Part shown: piece by piece, positions 43,961-54,218 of the stretch
Position numbering within the stretch: the stretch's first letter is position 1
How the letters are laid out: every line of letters begins with the position of its first letter
Assembly (NCBI GenBank): GCA_963854735.1
Contig: OY978099.1
Location: forward strand, 62,001-126,000
Length of the DNA: 64,000 nucleotides
Direction: 5' to 3'
Source: Marvania coccoides
Lineage: Eukaryota; Chlorophyta; Trebouxiophyceae; Chlorellales; Chlorellaceae
The notes under the pieces: generated by a model
Databases searched by the model: none
Told to the model about the DNA's origin: nothing
The model's input: only the letters and a program-made list of their open reading frames with translations
Position numbers and translations under genes: made by a program

Positions 43961-44599
43961 TGGCGGCAGCCCTGCCTAATTAACCGCATTTTTTTGTGAT
44001 TTGCCTTTGTTTGATTAGCACCGGTGGTTGATGAATGTGGCATTATTCACAGTTCATCTTTTATGAACAGTGCTTTTTTTTTGACTCGGTTAAGTTTCGT
44101 CGTTTAATCGGAGAATGAATACATCTTTTTTCCTTTGTTCCTTCGTTCATTTTCCACCATGCATTTGTTAATGTCAAATGTGCAGGCGGCGCTGTGGTAG
44201 TATTGTTGCCTGATGGCATGTAATTAATTTCGGTTAATTTTAAGCATCTCCTACAACAAGCATATTTGCATATAAACGATCAGATACAACAAGCATTTAA
44301 GCAGAAACAAAATTATAAAAATATTTCATCTAATCAACCCGGACGAAACCAAATTTTAACGCACCCCAAGCATATATATCTAACCATAACATTTCCCCCT
44401 TCATTTGCATCCCATAACCAACCTATTCCCCAACCTTTTTCGCCAGTCTTACATTAGATCTTAGAAACTCCAACCGCTAATCTTCTTAAATCTCGTCCAA
44501 TTTTATTTTATCTCCCATCAGTAATTCAACCTACTTTGTGTTTTTCCTCCTTTCCTCCTACCTTTCGATTGTATTGTTTGATTTCCGTCACCTAGAAGA
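43961..44599. other. AT-rich region, possible LINE 5' UTR
   Basis: About 640 bases before LINE ORF1. An imperfect inverted repeat (CACAGTTCAT...ATGAACAGTG) lies at 44049-44073; similar GTTCATT motifs recur beyond the 3' end of the LINE at 49655-49735. The LINE 5' boundary is somewhere in here but no clear target-site duplication was found. Confidence 0.35.
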
Positions 44600-45931
44600 A
44601 TGTTTTCGATTAGCAGTACTCTCATCTCATCTTCCCGTACCGTCATCAACACCTTGGGCAACAATAAGAAACATACTGATGCGCACAGCAAACTCCGTCG
44701 TGAACACTCTCTTAGTATCCCTACTTTGCCCCAGCTTCCATTTGGGAAGCAGAAATGCATTTACAATCGCGCAACTTTTGATGCAGCAGCGCTCGTGGCT
44801 CATTACTACGAGTCTGGCTGTGAGGCAGCAGGTGTCCCCACCAAAATCACCGGCCGCATCCGAACCACGGCCTGCGGCAAGCATCTTCTTGGTGTTGCCT
44901 TCCCCATCCCACGCTCTGAGTGGGACGGGACGGCCAATGCGCTTCCCCCCGGACCGCCGGTGATTGGTGTAGCTGTCAAACAACGCATGTACAAGTCACA
45001 GCCCGCTCTGGATGTCCTAGTGCCCCGCGAATTCAATGATAGGACTGTTTTCAAGTGGACAGTCTCTCGGATTGCGGATTTCCGGGCGCAACCTTCCCCA
45101 ACGCCGCTGCCGGCCACCCCAGCCGGCCCCACACCGGTCCCACAGCCTGAGCATCCGCGTCAACTCTCTCCCTTAGTCACTATCCCCCCGGAGCTGCCCG
45201 CTCCCGCCGCCAACGCCACCAACGCTGCCACGGCATCGCCATCATTGCGGATGGGAAAAATTGTCGTATATGGGCTGGACCATAGAATCAACGACAGCCT
45301 CCACACCGCTTTGGGGAAGTTTAAGGAGTTCTCTCGCAACTGTTTAAATATCGAATCCCTTGATGGCGTGTGTGCTCTGGAAACCCTTGTCTCTCACGAC
45401 TTTTTTGGCCGCCCCCGCTCAGTTATCGTCCTCGACGTCCCCCACGCAACCCGAAAAGCGATCTGGTGCGCGAAATCCCGGCTCTCAAGCTACGTCCAGG
45501 TGTCCATCGACTATCACGTCGACCACCTGGCCCACCGCGCCCGCATCGCTCAACGCAGACGCCCCGCTGTGCTACACCGCTCAGACCGCGACTGCTGGAG
45601 GCGCCCTCACCCGGCGCCCACCCCCGATTTTAACCCGCCGTGTATCATCATCCCTATGGCGTGCCCCACCCCCCAGCAGCATGTCTGCTTTCCCCCGAGG
45701 GCACCCAGACGGCACGGTCAGCTTCCCCGCTCCCGCCCCCAATGCCGCCCCCACACGCGTCCTACTCGTGCTGGGCAAGCGGCTGTCCCACCACGCCAGC
45801 CTGTCCCCTCCACCGCGGTGCGCGCCGTCCCACAGCACCACCCGCGGCGGGGAAATGACAACCAGGCCGGCCCAAATCGCGCGGCCCCAGACCGCACGCC
45901 GGGTGTCACCACACCCGTAAACTCTCAATAG
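44600..45931 (+). CDS. LINE ORF1 protein (nucleic-acid-binding type)
   Basis: A 443-residue frame starting MFSISSTLISSSRTV and ending at TAG 45929-45931. The middle contains a folded-looking segment (KIVVYGLDHRIND through VIVLDVPHATRKAIW) of about 100 residues. That segment is followed by a Pro/Arg/His-rich, strongly basic C-terminus suited to RNA binding. No CCHC knuckle is visible. ORF1 proteins coat LINE RNA and act as chaperones. The frame continues, in the same phase, directly into ORF2 after the single stop codon. Confidence 0.7.
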   Translation: MFSISSTLISSSRTVINTLGNNKKHTDAHSKLRREHSLSIPTLPQLPFGKQKCIYNRATFDAAALVAHYYESGCEAAGVPTKITGRIRTTACGKHLLGVAFPIPRSEWDGTANALPPGPPVIGVAVKQRMYKSQPALDVLVPREFNDRTVFKWTVSRIADFRAQPSPTPLPATPAGPTPVPQPEHPRQLSPLVTIPPELPAPAANATNAATASPSLRMGKIVVYGLDHRINDSLHTALGKFKEFSRNCLNIESLDGVCALETLVSHDFFGRPRSVIVLDVPHATRKAIWCAKSRLSSYVQVSIDYHVDHLAHRARIAQRRRPAVLHRSDRDCWRRPHPAPTPDFNPPCIIIPMACPTPQQHVCFPPRAPRRHGQLPRSRPQCRPHTRPTRAGQAAVPPRQPVPSTAVRAVPQHHPRRGNDNQAGPNRAAPDRTPGVTTPVNSQ

Positions 45932-48900
45932 GGGGGCGGGAGTCAAGGGGAAACGGCCACCGTGGTCCGCCGCAGCCCCTGGCTTCTCCTGCTCAACGTA
46001 AAAGGCCTCCTCCAAAGCGAGCCGTCCGCTGTTTTCTCACTTTTTCGAGGGGAGCGCCTTGTCATCCTTACAGAAACATGGCTGAGCGACGAAGACACTC
46101 CCCCAACGGTGCCAAACTACCGCGCCTACAATTTCCCACGCCCAACCGCGTCAACAACGGCGGCGGGAGGCGCCCGCGGGGGAGTGGCGGTCTACGTTTC
46201 TCTGGACCTGGAATCATTTGCCACCCCTTGGCCAGAGGAACACTACCACGGTGGCCAATTTTCTTGGCTCCGATTTGATAAAGAGGCCGGACTGCCCCAG
46301 GATTTGTTTATTGCCGCCTGCTATTTTAAACCAAATGACCCTGACATGACTGACGCATGCTTTTGCTTGGAACAACAGGTTGCCCAAGCGAGTGGAATGG
46401 GCAACGTAATCGTCGCTGGTGACTTTAACGCGCACACCGGAGCGTCGGCGCAGCGGCGGAATGAAGATGTTGCGCGGCCGCTAAACGAGATGGGGAAATG
46501 GATTTTAGGCATGGAGGAGGCCATTGCCGAAATCTTCATCGCCAACGGTAGAGTCGCCGGCGACACCTCTGGTAACTTTACTTTCTGGAATTCACGTAAC
46601 CAAAAATCTACCACGGACTATATTTTACTTGACCAAGACCTCCTTTCCAAGGCTAGCATCGAGATAGAGGGACCCCCACCGCACGAGAGGCTGGACCACT
46701 GCCCCCTCAGGCTCAGCCTCCATGATTTCTATCAGGTACGACCTACTCACACAACCGCCCCTACTAACTCAATTCCCTTGCTCCCTCCAAGCAATACATT
46801 TTTGCTCACGAGTGGCCAAGTCAACGACTACGTCACATTTTTTCAAGAACGTCCCCAGCTACTTCTGGCCGCGGCGGCAGCGGCGGATGCAGCGACGGAC
46901 GGTATAGGCGTGGAGGCAGCCCTGGCAGCGATAACAGGAGTCATCGAGGAGGGCCTTGCCGCCGCTGGGGCCACAAAAGTGGTCATTGGAAGGCACCAGC
47001 GCATGGATACGCGCGAAGCGGCTCGGCGGCGTATTGGCAGGGACCCGCAGCTGAAAACTTTGGTGCAGCGGCGGCGGCAAGCTAGGCGGCAGGGGAACGG
47101 AGCCTTGGTGCGAGCTCTGGACCGCCAAATTACCAGCCTTAAACGCGCGCTGGAGAAGAAGGATAAAGCCGTGACACAGCAAGAGGTGCTGGCGGACTGG
47201 CGCAGCAACCCCCGGGCCGTGTGGAAGAAATATAAGAGCGGCGACGCGGCGCCGGCGCAACATTCGGCGGTGGAGCTAACCGAATACTGCGAGCAGCTGC
47301 ACGGCGGAGACCACCACGTGGGCGATGGTGAGGGGGCGATCCCCATCCCCACGCTGCTGGCGGCATTGTGCGGCGACGGCGAAGTCTTGAACCAGGAATT
47401 CACGGAGGAAGAGGTCCATGCAGGCATCATGCGGCTGAAGAATAACAAGGCGGTGGCGGGCAGTTTGGACCTGCCGCATCTCAAGGTGGCTGCAGCTGAG
47501 CTGGCTCCCACGCTGGCTGCGCTGTTTAACGCGGTGGTGCGAACCAAAACCATGCCTTTTGACATGGCGCTGGGTGTGATTACCATGGTTCCCAAGCCGC
47601 GGGCGGGCACCACTATGCTCAACGACCACCGTAGCATCACCGTTTGTAGCATTTTAGATAAACTTTACATGACTTGTTTGACAAGGCGCCTCGGCGCTTG
47701 GGGAGAGGACAATAATTTGCGCACTGACACTCAAACTGGATTTCGGCGTGACCATAGGACTGAGGATAGCATTTTTACCCTGCGTGCATTGATTGAACGC
47801 CACCAGGCTGATGATTCACCACTTTACGTTGCTTTCGTAGATTTCAAAAAGGCATATGATACCGTGCCGCGCGATAAACTCTGGGCTAAACTACAGGCTA
47901 GGGGCGTCACTGGATTCATGCTTGATGCTCTAAAAACCCAATACGCTAACGTCCCTATTTCGGTTAAAACTTTGGAGGGTCTTTCAGCCCCATTCCTGTC
48001 CACTTTGGGGCTGAAGCAGGGAGACCCTGCCAGCTGTGACCTGTTTGGTTTCTACATTGATGATCTGCCCTATGCCATTTTACGCCAAGGAGACTCTGCA
48101 AATCTGCCAACTTTAAGCAACACCACCGTCCCCCCTCTCCTCCATGCAGATGATCTGGCGCTGGTGGCCAAGAGCATCGAGGGGCTACAAGTGCAGCTGG
48201 CGGCACTTTCGGAATACGCAGCGGAGTGGGACCTCACCCTGAGCCTGGCAAAGACAAAGGTGATGTCGCTGGGGGGTGGCAGCGGGCCAAGCAGCGTTCG
48301 GGTCACCTACAGGGGGGTGCAGCTGGAGGAGGTGGCAGAGTTCAAATATTTAGGCGTGATATTTACGACTGGAAGGGATTTTGGTGCTGTGGCAGCGGCG
48401 GCACGGCTGAAAACAGCGAGGGGGGCGCTGGCAGTGATGTGGCGGCGGTGCGCACAGCTGGGGATCACATCGGCACGACTTCTTGGCGAATTCTTTAATG
48501 CGGTGGTGATCCCAACATTGGGATACGGAGTAGAGACCTGGGGGCCAGCCCAGGTGGCAGCTGCGGTGGGCGGTGACGGCAACGACAAGTGCGAGATATT
48601 CTACCGAGCCTTCTTGCGGCGTGTGTTGGGAGTACGCAAAGGCACGGCCAACGTGGTCACACTGGGGGAATTTGGTCGCTTCCCCTTGGCGTGCGCTTGG
48701 GCGAAACGTATCTATAGGTACTGGGAGCGACTCCACACCTTGCCTGACACCAGGGTGACGCTCAAGGCAGCATTTCGGGACAACCTTGCGCTGGCGCTGC
48801 AAAACTCATCTTCGCAGCGCTGTTGGGCGGCGCAAGTGCTGTGCCTGATCGACGCTTTAGGTCTGGAAAGCGGTGTGGCGGAAAGCGGCGTGGTGCCCGC

Positions 48901-49429
48901 GGGGAGCGACGACCTGGACGACCCCAGGATGGCAGAGGCGGCCATGCGCCAACGCTACATGGATTTTTACCGTCAACAATCGGGGACGAAAACTGACTTT
49001 TACAAGGCAACAATACGAGGCGGTGATACCACAATGAGTTCTTATATTTTGCAGCCGTACCTTTCTTCTGTCCTTTCGGTTCCGCGGCGGGTCTCTTTGG
49101 CAAGATTCCGCTGCAGCTCTCATCATCTTGGGGTGGAGACGGGGCGCTACATTGGGCGGCCGCATTCGCATCGGACATGCCGCTTGTGTGCTTCTGGTTC
49201 TTGCGAGGACGAAGAGCACATGGTTTTTCATTGCACATGCCCTTCGTTGGTAGCAATGCGGGCATCCTACCCATCTTTATTCCCTGACGCGCCATCTTCT
49301 TCTTCGTCTTCCCCTTTTTCTCCTTTGAATCTTTTTCAGTTTCTGCAGCAAGCTCCGAAGCAGGTTGCTTCTTTCATTAAAGCCAGCCATGACGCTGGCG
49401 AGTACGAGAAGCTGCGTGGTTGGATATAA
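45932..49429 (+). CDS. LINE ORF2: endonuclease-reverse transcriptase
   Basis: Open from the codon after the ORF1 stop to TAA 49427-49429 (1165 codons). The first in-frame ATG comes only about 140 codons in, inside the endonuclease domain. Endonuclease motifs are ILTETWLSD, VIVAGDFNAHTG and LDHCPLRLS. Reverse transcriptase motifs are FVDFKKAYDTVPRDKLW, LKQGDPASCDLFGFYIDDL, LLHADDLALVAKS (the H-A-D-D box) and LAKTKVMSLG. A C-x2-C...H-x4-C knuckle (CRLCASG to HMVFHC) lies near the end, then a Ser-rich stretch. The enzyme nicks target DNA and primes reverse transcription there. Because no usable ATG exists at the start, translation must involve UAG readthrough, reinitiation at a non-AUG codon, or a mutated fused ORF. 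Confidence 0.9.
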   Translation, partial: GGGSQGETATVVRRSPWLLLLNVKGLLQSEPSAVFSLFRGERLVILTETWLSDEDTPPTVPNYRAYNFPRPTASTTAAGGARGGVAVYVSLDLESFATPWPEEHYHGGQFSWLRFDKEAGLPQDLFIAACYFKPNDPDMTDACFCLEQQVAQASGMGNVIVAGDFNAHTGASAQRRNEDVARPLNEMGKWILGMEEAIAEIFIANGRVAGDTSGNFTFWNSRNQKSTTDYILLDQDLLSKASIEIEGPPPHERLDHCPLRLSLHDFYQVRPTHTTAPTNSIPLLPPSNTFLLTSGQVNDYVTFFQERPQLLLAAAAAADAATDGIGVEAALAAITGVIEEGLAAAGATKVVIGRHQRMDTREAARRRIGRDPQLKTLVQRRRQARRQGNGALVRALDRQITSLKRALEKKDKAVTQQEVLADWRSNPRAVWKKYKSGDAAPAQHSAVELTEYCEQLHGGDHHVGDGEGAIPIPTLLAALCGDGEVLNQEFTEEEVHAGIMRLKNNKAVAGSLDLPHLKVAAAELAPTLAALFNAVVRTKTMPFDMALGVITMVPKPRAGTTMLNDHRSITVCSILDKLYMTCLTRRLGAWGEDNNLRTDTQTGFRRDHRTEDSIFTLRALIERHQADDSPLYVAFVDFKKAYDTVPRDKLWAKLQARGVTGFMLDALKTQYANVPISVKTLEGLSAPFLSTLGLKQGDPASCDLFGFYIDDLPYAILRQGDSANLPTLSNTTVPPLLHADDLALVAKSIEGLQVQLAALSEYAAEWDLTLSLAKTKVMSLGGGSGPSSVRVTYRGVQLEEVAEFKYLGVIFTTGRDFGAVAAAARLKTARGALAVMWRRCAQLGITSARLLGEFFNAVVIPTLGYGVETWGPAQVAAAVGGDGNDKCEIFYRAFLRRVLGVRKGTANVVTLGEFGRFPLACAWAKRIYRYWERLHTLPDTRVTLKAAFRDNLALALQNSSSQRCWAAQVLCLIDALGLESGVAESGVVPAGSDDLDDPRMAEAAMRQRYMDFYRQQSGTKTDFYKATIRGGDTTMSSYILQPYLSSVLSVPRRVSLARFRCSSHHLGVETGRYIGRPHSHRTCRLCASGSCEDEEHMVFHCTCPSLVAMRASYPSLFPDAPSSSSSSPFSPLNLFQFLQQAPKQVASFIKASHDAGEYEKLRGWI

Positions 49430-49627
49430 GCTTTTCTTTTCTTTTCCTTTGTTATTCTTTTCTCTTTTTCTTTTAGCGGTTGGTTTTTCTTTGGTCTTTC
49501 TTTATTCTCATTTTCATTCATCAATTTATTATTATTATTTCTGCTTGCACTTCGGTGCCAGTCTGCTATGTTGCCTTAGCTGCTTCTTTGTGCGGACTTT
49601 AAACCTGTAATGTATGTATGTATGTAT

Positions 49628-50192
49628 CTGGTTCATAATGAAAATGAATGAACACAGTTCATTCGTTCATTGTTCATCCGTTTCTTCACTGAGCGAACGA
49701 CCCAACAAAACTCTGTTCATTGTTCATTTCTTTTAATTCGCACAAAGATTGATGGAAAGCTTCAAACGCTGGAAATCTGTCTCACTGATGGACAAGCCAT
49801 AAAGAGTTTGGCTGGGAGATGAGGTTGCCTGGGGCCAGCAGCATATGCCAGTGTTTTTGCACAGGCTGTCAGCCCCAGACTGATTATTCCCTCCTGCCCC
49901 ATCATTTTAGGCGTTGGTGTTTGTTCTCAAGCCTCTTTGATAGAGCAGGTGAGAATATGGGGTGGGGTGGGTGGGCAGCCTTTTTTGAGGCCACCGCTAC
50001 TTGTCCTCAGTGATTTTTCTTTTATTTCGAAGTGCTGTTCAAGGCCATCCCAGGCCTTTTCTCCGACGCTGCACTTCTGGTCTTTCCAACCAGGGAGTAC
50101 TTTGTCGGTTTACTTTTTGCCCTATAATTACCTATGACTCTTTTTAGAACTGTAACAACGTCAAACACTATTTCGCTTGATCAAATTTCGCG
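49628..50192. other. Intergenic after the LINE
   Basis: About 565 bases with GTTCATT-rich sequence close to the LINE end and no gene or RNA recognised. Confidence 0.35.
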
Positions 50193-51132
50193 ATGGCATC
50201 CGAATGCAATTTGTTGGCTCTCGGCGCGCTGAGCCAGCTCGGCATTTCAATCGAAGAGATCTTTGCGCTCTCGTCGGCACTTGAGCGCGTGCCGCTCGAC
50301 ATCCCCACCTCCGAAGCCCTCTCTATTGTCATCCGCTTCTCCAACGAAGATCGGGAAAGCCGTTTGTCCAACGCTCTGCCCGAGGCAACCCGGAGGCATT
50401 GTTTTGAACGAGTCTCTGCCGTCTGGCACACGCTGCGGCGCTGTAGCAGCGCAAGCTGCACTCCTTTGTTTCTCCTTACTTTATTCCCATCAAATAGTCA
50501 CCTCTCTACGCATTCCAAATATGCCTCTACCTCTCTTTGATTCCTATTGCATGGCTATTTATGCCACTTCCCTTTCAGACACAAGCCCACGCATGCATTC
50601 TCCCTTTCTTTGCACACGTCTCGCACACGCCTCCCTTTTATAAGACTGCGCCTCCCCATTCTCGGGGCATTAGTTATTATTCCCATAATTAGTCCTGTAA
50701 ATACTCATACCAATAGAGCTAGTCCATCTATTACAGGCGCCCATCTAGCCCTGCTGGCCATCTGGGCAGTCGCCTTCGACAGCCTCGCTCTGCTGTTGCT
50801 GCAGGACCTGTCATTCAGCTGTGCCCGCGAGATGGCTGTGGCAAGAGGCTGACATCTGTGCTTCTCAAGGACGGCGCTTGGTTTTACAGCGACGATGGCG
50901 TGACTTGCGGGCGGCTCTACAAGAAGGTGTGCGACTGCAGCTGTTTGCTTTCTCAACGGGTACGAGATTGACGCGGGCAGAGAGAAAGCTCGTGAGCGGC
51001 CGCATCGTATTGCTTACGGTTTTATTGGGGTGGAGCACCCTGACTGGGAGGCTTCCACCACCGACACCGTCATCAGTAACCGTGTCCTTCGGCGTCACCG
51101 CGGGGAGCTGCTGTATGCCTGCGGAGCGGCTT
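50193..51132 (+). pseudogene. Fragments of unrecognised coding sequence, frameshifted
   Basis: A frame at 50193-50540 begins MASECNLLALGALSQLG and looks protein-like up to HCFERVSAVWHTLRR. A second block at about 50820-51132 has LCPRDGCGKRLTSVLLKDG and GAWFYSDDGVTCGRLYKKVC. After a one-base shift near 50940-50955 it continues as FLNGYEIDAGREKARERP and RIAYGFIGVEHPDWEAST, ending at TAG 51130-51132. Cys pairs suggest a small metal-binding unit. I do not recognise the family and cannot connect the blocks by good splice sites. A decayed accessory gene is the likeliest reading. Confidence 0.35.
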
Positions 51133-51168
51133 AGGGTGGAGGTGGGTGGGGTGGGGGGTTAGGGGTTC

Positions 51169-51358
51169 GTTAGGGTGGGTGGGGTGGGGGCAGGGGATAT
51201 AGTTTAGGGTTTAGGACGGACTTAGTGATGATTACTTTAGCGGTTTTATTAGGGTGGGCCCGCGGGGCGGGCTTTAGGGGTTAGTTTAGGGTTAGTTAGG
51301 GTGGGTGGGGTGGGGGCAGGGGATATAGTTTAGGGTTTAGGACGGACTTAGTGATGAT
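51169..51358 (+). repeat. Telomere-like G-rich DNA with a 64-bp duplication
   Basis: A 64-base unit starting GTTAGGGTGGGTGGGG and ending TTAGTGATGAT occurs at 51169-51232 and again at 51295-51358, 126 bases apart. The units and the spacer are rich in TTTAGGG and TTAGGG motifs, including GTTTAGGGTTTAGG, the plant-type telomere repeat and its variants. The minus-strand form CCCTAAAACCCTAAA follows at 51359-51373. Confidence 0.75.
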
Positions 51359-51369
51359 CCCTAAAACCC

Positions 51370-51371
<2 letters not shown>

Positions 51372-51448
<77 letters not shown>
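51372..51448 (+). repeat. (CT)n microsatellite
   Basis: About 75 bases of uninterrupted TC dinucleotides directly after the telomere-like block. Confidence 0.95.
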
Positions 51449-51451
<3 letters not shown>

Positions 51452-51476
51452 CCCGTGCGCCAGTCTTGTACGCCTC

Positions 51477-53190
51477 CTACACGTCCTCCAGGATTGCCCG
51501 CACCAGGGCCGCCACCTGGGTGAGTTCTGCCTCCTCCAGCTCCAGCAGGCTTCTCGTCGTTGGTGATGCAGCCAGCGCTGCAGTCGCCGGAGCGCGCGCT
51601 TGGAGGAGGGCGGGGCAGGTACGCAGGATGTGCGCGTCATGGTGCTGGCCCTGCTCCGCGCAGAGCGGGCACTGAGCTGGTGGGTGCCAAACTCCGCTCT
51701 CCCCCGCTCGTGGGACACGAATCCACCGCACCCCAAGCCGAAAGCGCGACAGCGCTGCTCTGTCCGCTCGCTGCAGCAAGCTGAGGTGGCGGTGCTGCTC
51801 GTACGCCTCGACGGTGAGCGGCATTTGGTACCAGGTGTCGAGGTAGTGGCGCATCTGCTGGCTGGGCGACGTCGTCAGTGCTGCCAGCCACTTCTCCTCG
51901 GCGTTGGTGTGCAGCAGCTCGGAGGCGTCGTCCTTGAGAGCCCCGGAAGTGCAGCATAGCGCGCGCCTCCGCTGCCCAGCACGGTGGTGCCGCCGCCCTC
52001 GGCGCCGCCGCTTGCAGCCCAACCGCCGCCGCCGCCGCCGCCGTCACCTCCGCTGCTGCTCGCATCGCCTCATCTCCCTCCGCCATCTCCACGCTGGCCA
52101 GGAACGCCTGGCGGGCGAGGTGGTCCTCTGGGAGCTCGTGCAGCCGAGTCCAAAAGCGCAGCACCGCTGTAGCGAAACGGATTTCCACCGGCCACATCGC
52201 TGCCTCCACCAGCAGCGCCGCCGTATTGATCCCAATCGTTGGAACCCCCAGCAGCGGGCGCAGAAAACACATGAGCAGGCGGTGGCTGCCTATATGGCTG
52301 CTGCTCGGCGGGGGGCGTGGAGGAGTGGAACGTGAGGCGCAGCGCATCATGGTCCGACAATGCTCTGGATACTGGCACCACCTCCAGTGATTTGACCAGG
52401 CGCCCCATGTCGGTCGGCACCATCACCAGGTCCACCACCGCTGTCCCCTCGCCGCTCACGCCAAAGCTGGTCGCTGCGCCGTGCAAGTCTCCCATGGTAC
52501 AGCCGTTCTTGATCACCATGTCATGCGCGGTTGCCATTTGCACGACGTCCTTCCCTCGCGGGTCAGGGGCAGCGGGGTCGGCACTTGTGCGCTGCGGCGC
52601 CGGGCATGGGTGGGTGTTGTGGAGGTGGTTGAGGGCCTCAGAGTCCACGGAGCCGTCGTACGCTGTCGAGGGGTCCTCCCTGTCCTGCCCGCCGGCCTGG
52701 AGCTGGCCAATGCGGGCATTGAGGTCGCCCACCAGCACTGCCCAGCCCCGCGCCTGCGCTTCCGGTAAGGCGTCCTCCAGCTCAGCCAGCCCAGCGTCTC
52801 CAAGCCATCTCTGGTGGCAAGTACACGTTGCCGATCATCAGGGGGCGGTCCAGCCATGGTGGGTCACTGATTTCCACCCAGAGCGATGTGCAAGACGCCC
52901 TCCAGACGCGCGCCTGGCCCAGCTTGGTGGCCACGTACACCAGGAGCCCTCCACCTGCCCCTGTGGGCGCGTTGGACTCGCTGGGGACGGAGAAGTGTTG
53001 GTAGCCTTCCAGCGTCGGCGGGACATCGCCAGGGGGCAGGCCCGTCTCCTGAAAACAGAGGATGGTGGCATCCAGTCTGATTCGGTCCCACAAGGACCGC
53101 ACGCGACGGTGGCGGATGTTTGCGTGAACGTTCAAGGAGAGAACGCTAAAGCCTGGCCCCTGGCCGCGCCCTCAGGCGCCCGCCGTTGAA
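51477..53190 (-). mobile_element. Decayed LINE lacking its reverse transcriptase
   Basis: Read on the minus strand. Near 53135-52782 there is an endonuclease start (LDATILCFQETGLPPGD, LMIGNVYLPP). After a frame change, 52738-52330 continues with MLVGDLNARIGQ, GTAVVDLVMV and LSDHDALRLTF, completing the endonuclease. The sequence then jumps to a region normally near the ORF2 C-terminus (ATAVLRFWTRLHELPEDH). It ends at 51477-52022 with a zinc knuckle (CPLCAEQGQHHDAHILRTC). The reverse transcriptase motifs are missing, so about 1.5 kb or more has been deleted. The family differs from the intact LINE. Extra Gln/Gly-rich frame at 53172-53414 may be the end of its ORF1. Confidence 0.75.
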
Positions 53191-53386
53191 GGCGGTCTCG
53201 GTGGCAGGCCGCTGGGCCCCGGCTCGCTCGACCCCGGCCCGCGGGACCCCTGCTGACCAACCGTAGCCTGCTGTGCCTGCTGTCCGCCCGTGGGATGCTG
53301 CGCTTGCGCCTGCTGCCCCCCGCTGGTCTGCTGCGCCCGCACCAACGGCCCGCCCGTGGTCAGCCGCACATGCCGGCCCCCAGCCG

Positions 53387-54218
53387 CTGGAGCACCTCCC
53401 CTACCTCTCCCCACTCGACATCTGCGTCCTCCCCTTCTACCACATGATGTACTACGGCCTAGTAAAGGATTTCATGAAGCTGGCGATGGGAGACACCGAC
53501 GCCCCGGAAGAGGACACGATTTCCACCGCAGCGAAGAGGGCAATGTCGGCAGCGTCAAAGCGCATTGTGCAGCACGGCGACTTCGGCCGCCCAGTCAAGG
53601 ACCCTGCCAAGTACATGACATGGGTCATGGAGAACTACGTGGCCTTCGTGGGGTGCTTCTGCAATGCGCTGTTCAATCCCGAGGTGTTGGGCGTGGAAGG
53701 TGCGGTGCTGTCGCCTGTGATGCAAGAGGGATGGGGCTTGATGCGGCGTTTCGTGCTGCATTTCACGCGGCCGCAGCAGATGGGAGATGAAGTGACGGAG
53801 GGCAGAAAGTACGGCGCTTGGGCTGAGGAACACGGTCTCGGCAGGTAATTGATTAATTAGTTACACTTTTGTACTTTTATACAGTGCCTATACGGCTCAA
53901 GTAATGGGATATAATTGAAGTATGTTTCATACCGCCAACTGCCTTGCGCAGGTGGCTGTGCAAGCTCAACCTCCACCAGGCTGTGTGCCGCCTCTGAGAT
54001 GTGGGTGGAGGCGGCCATGCAGCCGGGGAAGAGCATGTCGCGCGGGCTCACCACCTCCGAGCACCCTGAGGTGACCATCGCCCGGGGGGGGGGGGGGGGG
54101 GCAGTTGAAGAAGGAGCGCAATAAGAACGTGGATGTGGGCGCCGACCAGGAGTTGGAGGCCATGCTGGGCAGCGGGCGGCCCATTACAGAGGAGGAGGGG
54201 GTGGGCAGTGGGTTTTAG
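53387..54218 (+). pseudogene. Fragment of an unrecognised gene, broken
   Basis: A frame ending at 53848 contains a protein-like stretch LSPLDICVLPFYHMMYYGLV, KDFMKLAMGDTDAPEEDTIS and YMTWVMENYVAFVGCFCNAL. A GTAATT donor at about 53847 and a TTGCGCAG acceptor at 53952 would join it to RWLCKLNLHQAVCRL. That meets a stop at once; the other frame continues as EMWVEAAMQPGKSMSRGL and EHPEVTIA, then a run of 18 or so G (54085-54102) breaks it. A last piece, VDVGADQELEAMLGSGRP, ends at TAG 54216-54218. Possibly part of a transposon-encoded protein; I cannot name it. Confidence 0.4.

Larger units (their letters stand above)
44600..49627 (+). mobile_element. Nearly full-length non-LTR retrotransposon (LINE) with ORF1 and ORF2
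   Basis: Two long frames of 443 and 1166 codons are followed by a T-rich 3' untranslated region and a tail of TATG repeats (about 49609-49627), a typical LINE 3' end. Both frames are open, with an apurinic-type endonuclease, reverse transcriptase and a terminal zinc knuckle in ORF2, so this copy may be recent. There are no LTRs. Other insertions in the window are a 3' fragment at 41196-41490 from this family and a different, decayed element at 51477-53190. The 5' limit given is the ORF1 start, not the true element end. Confidence 0.85.
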
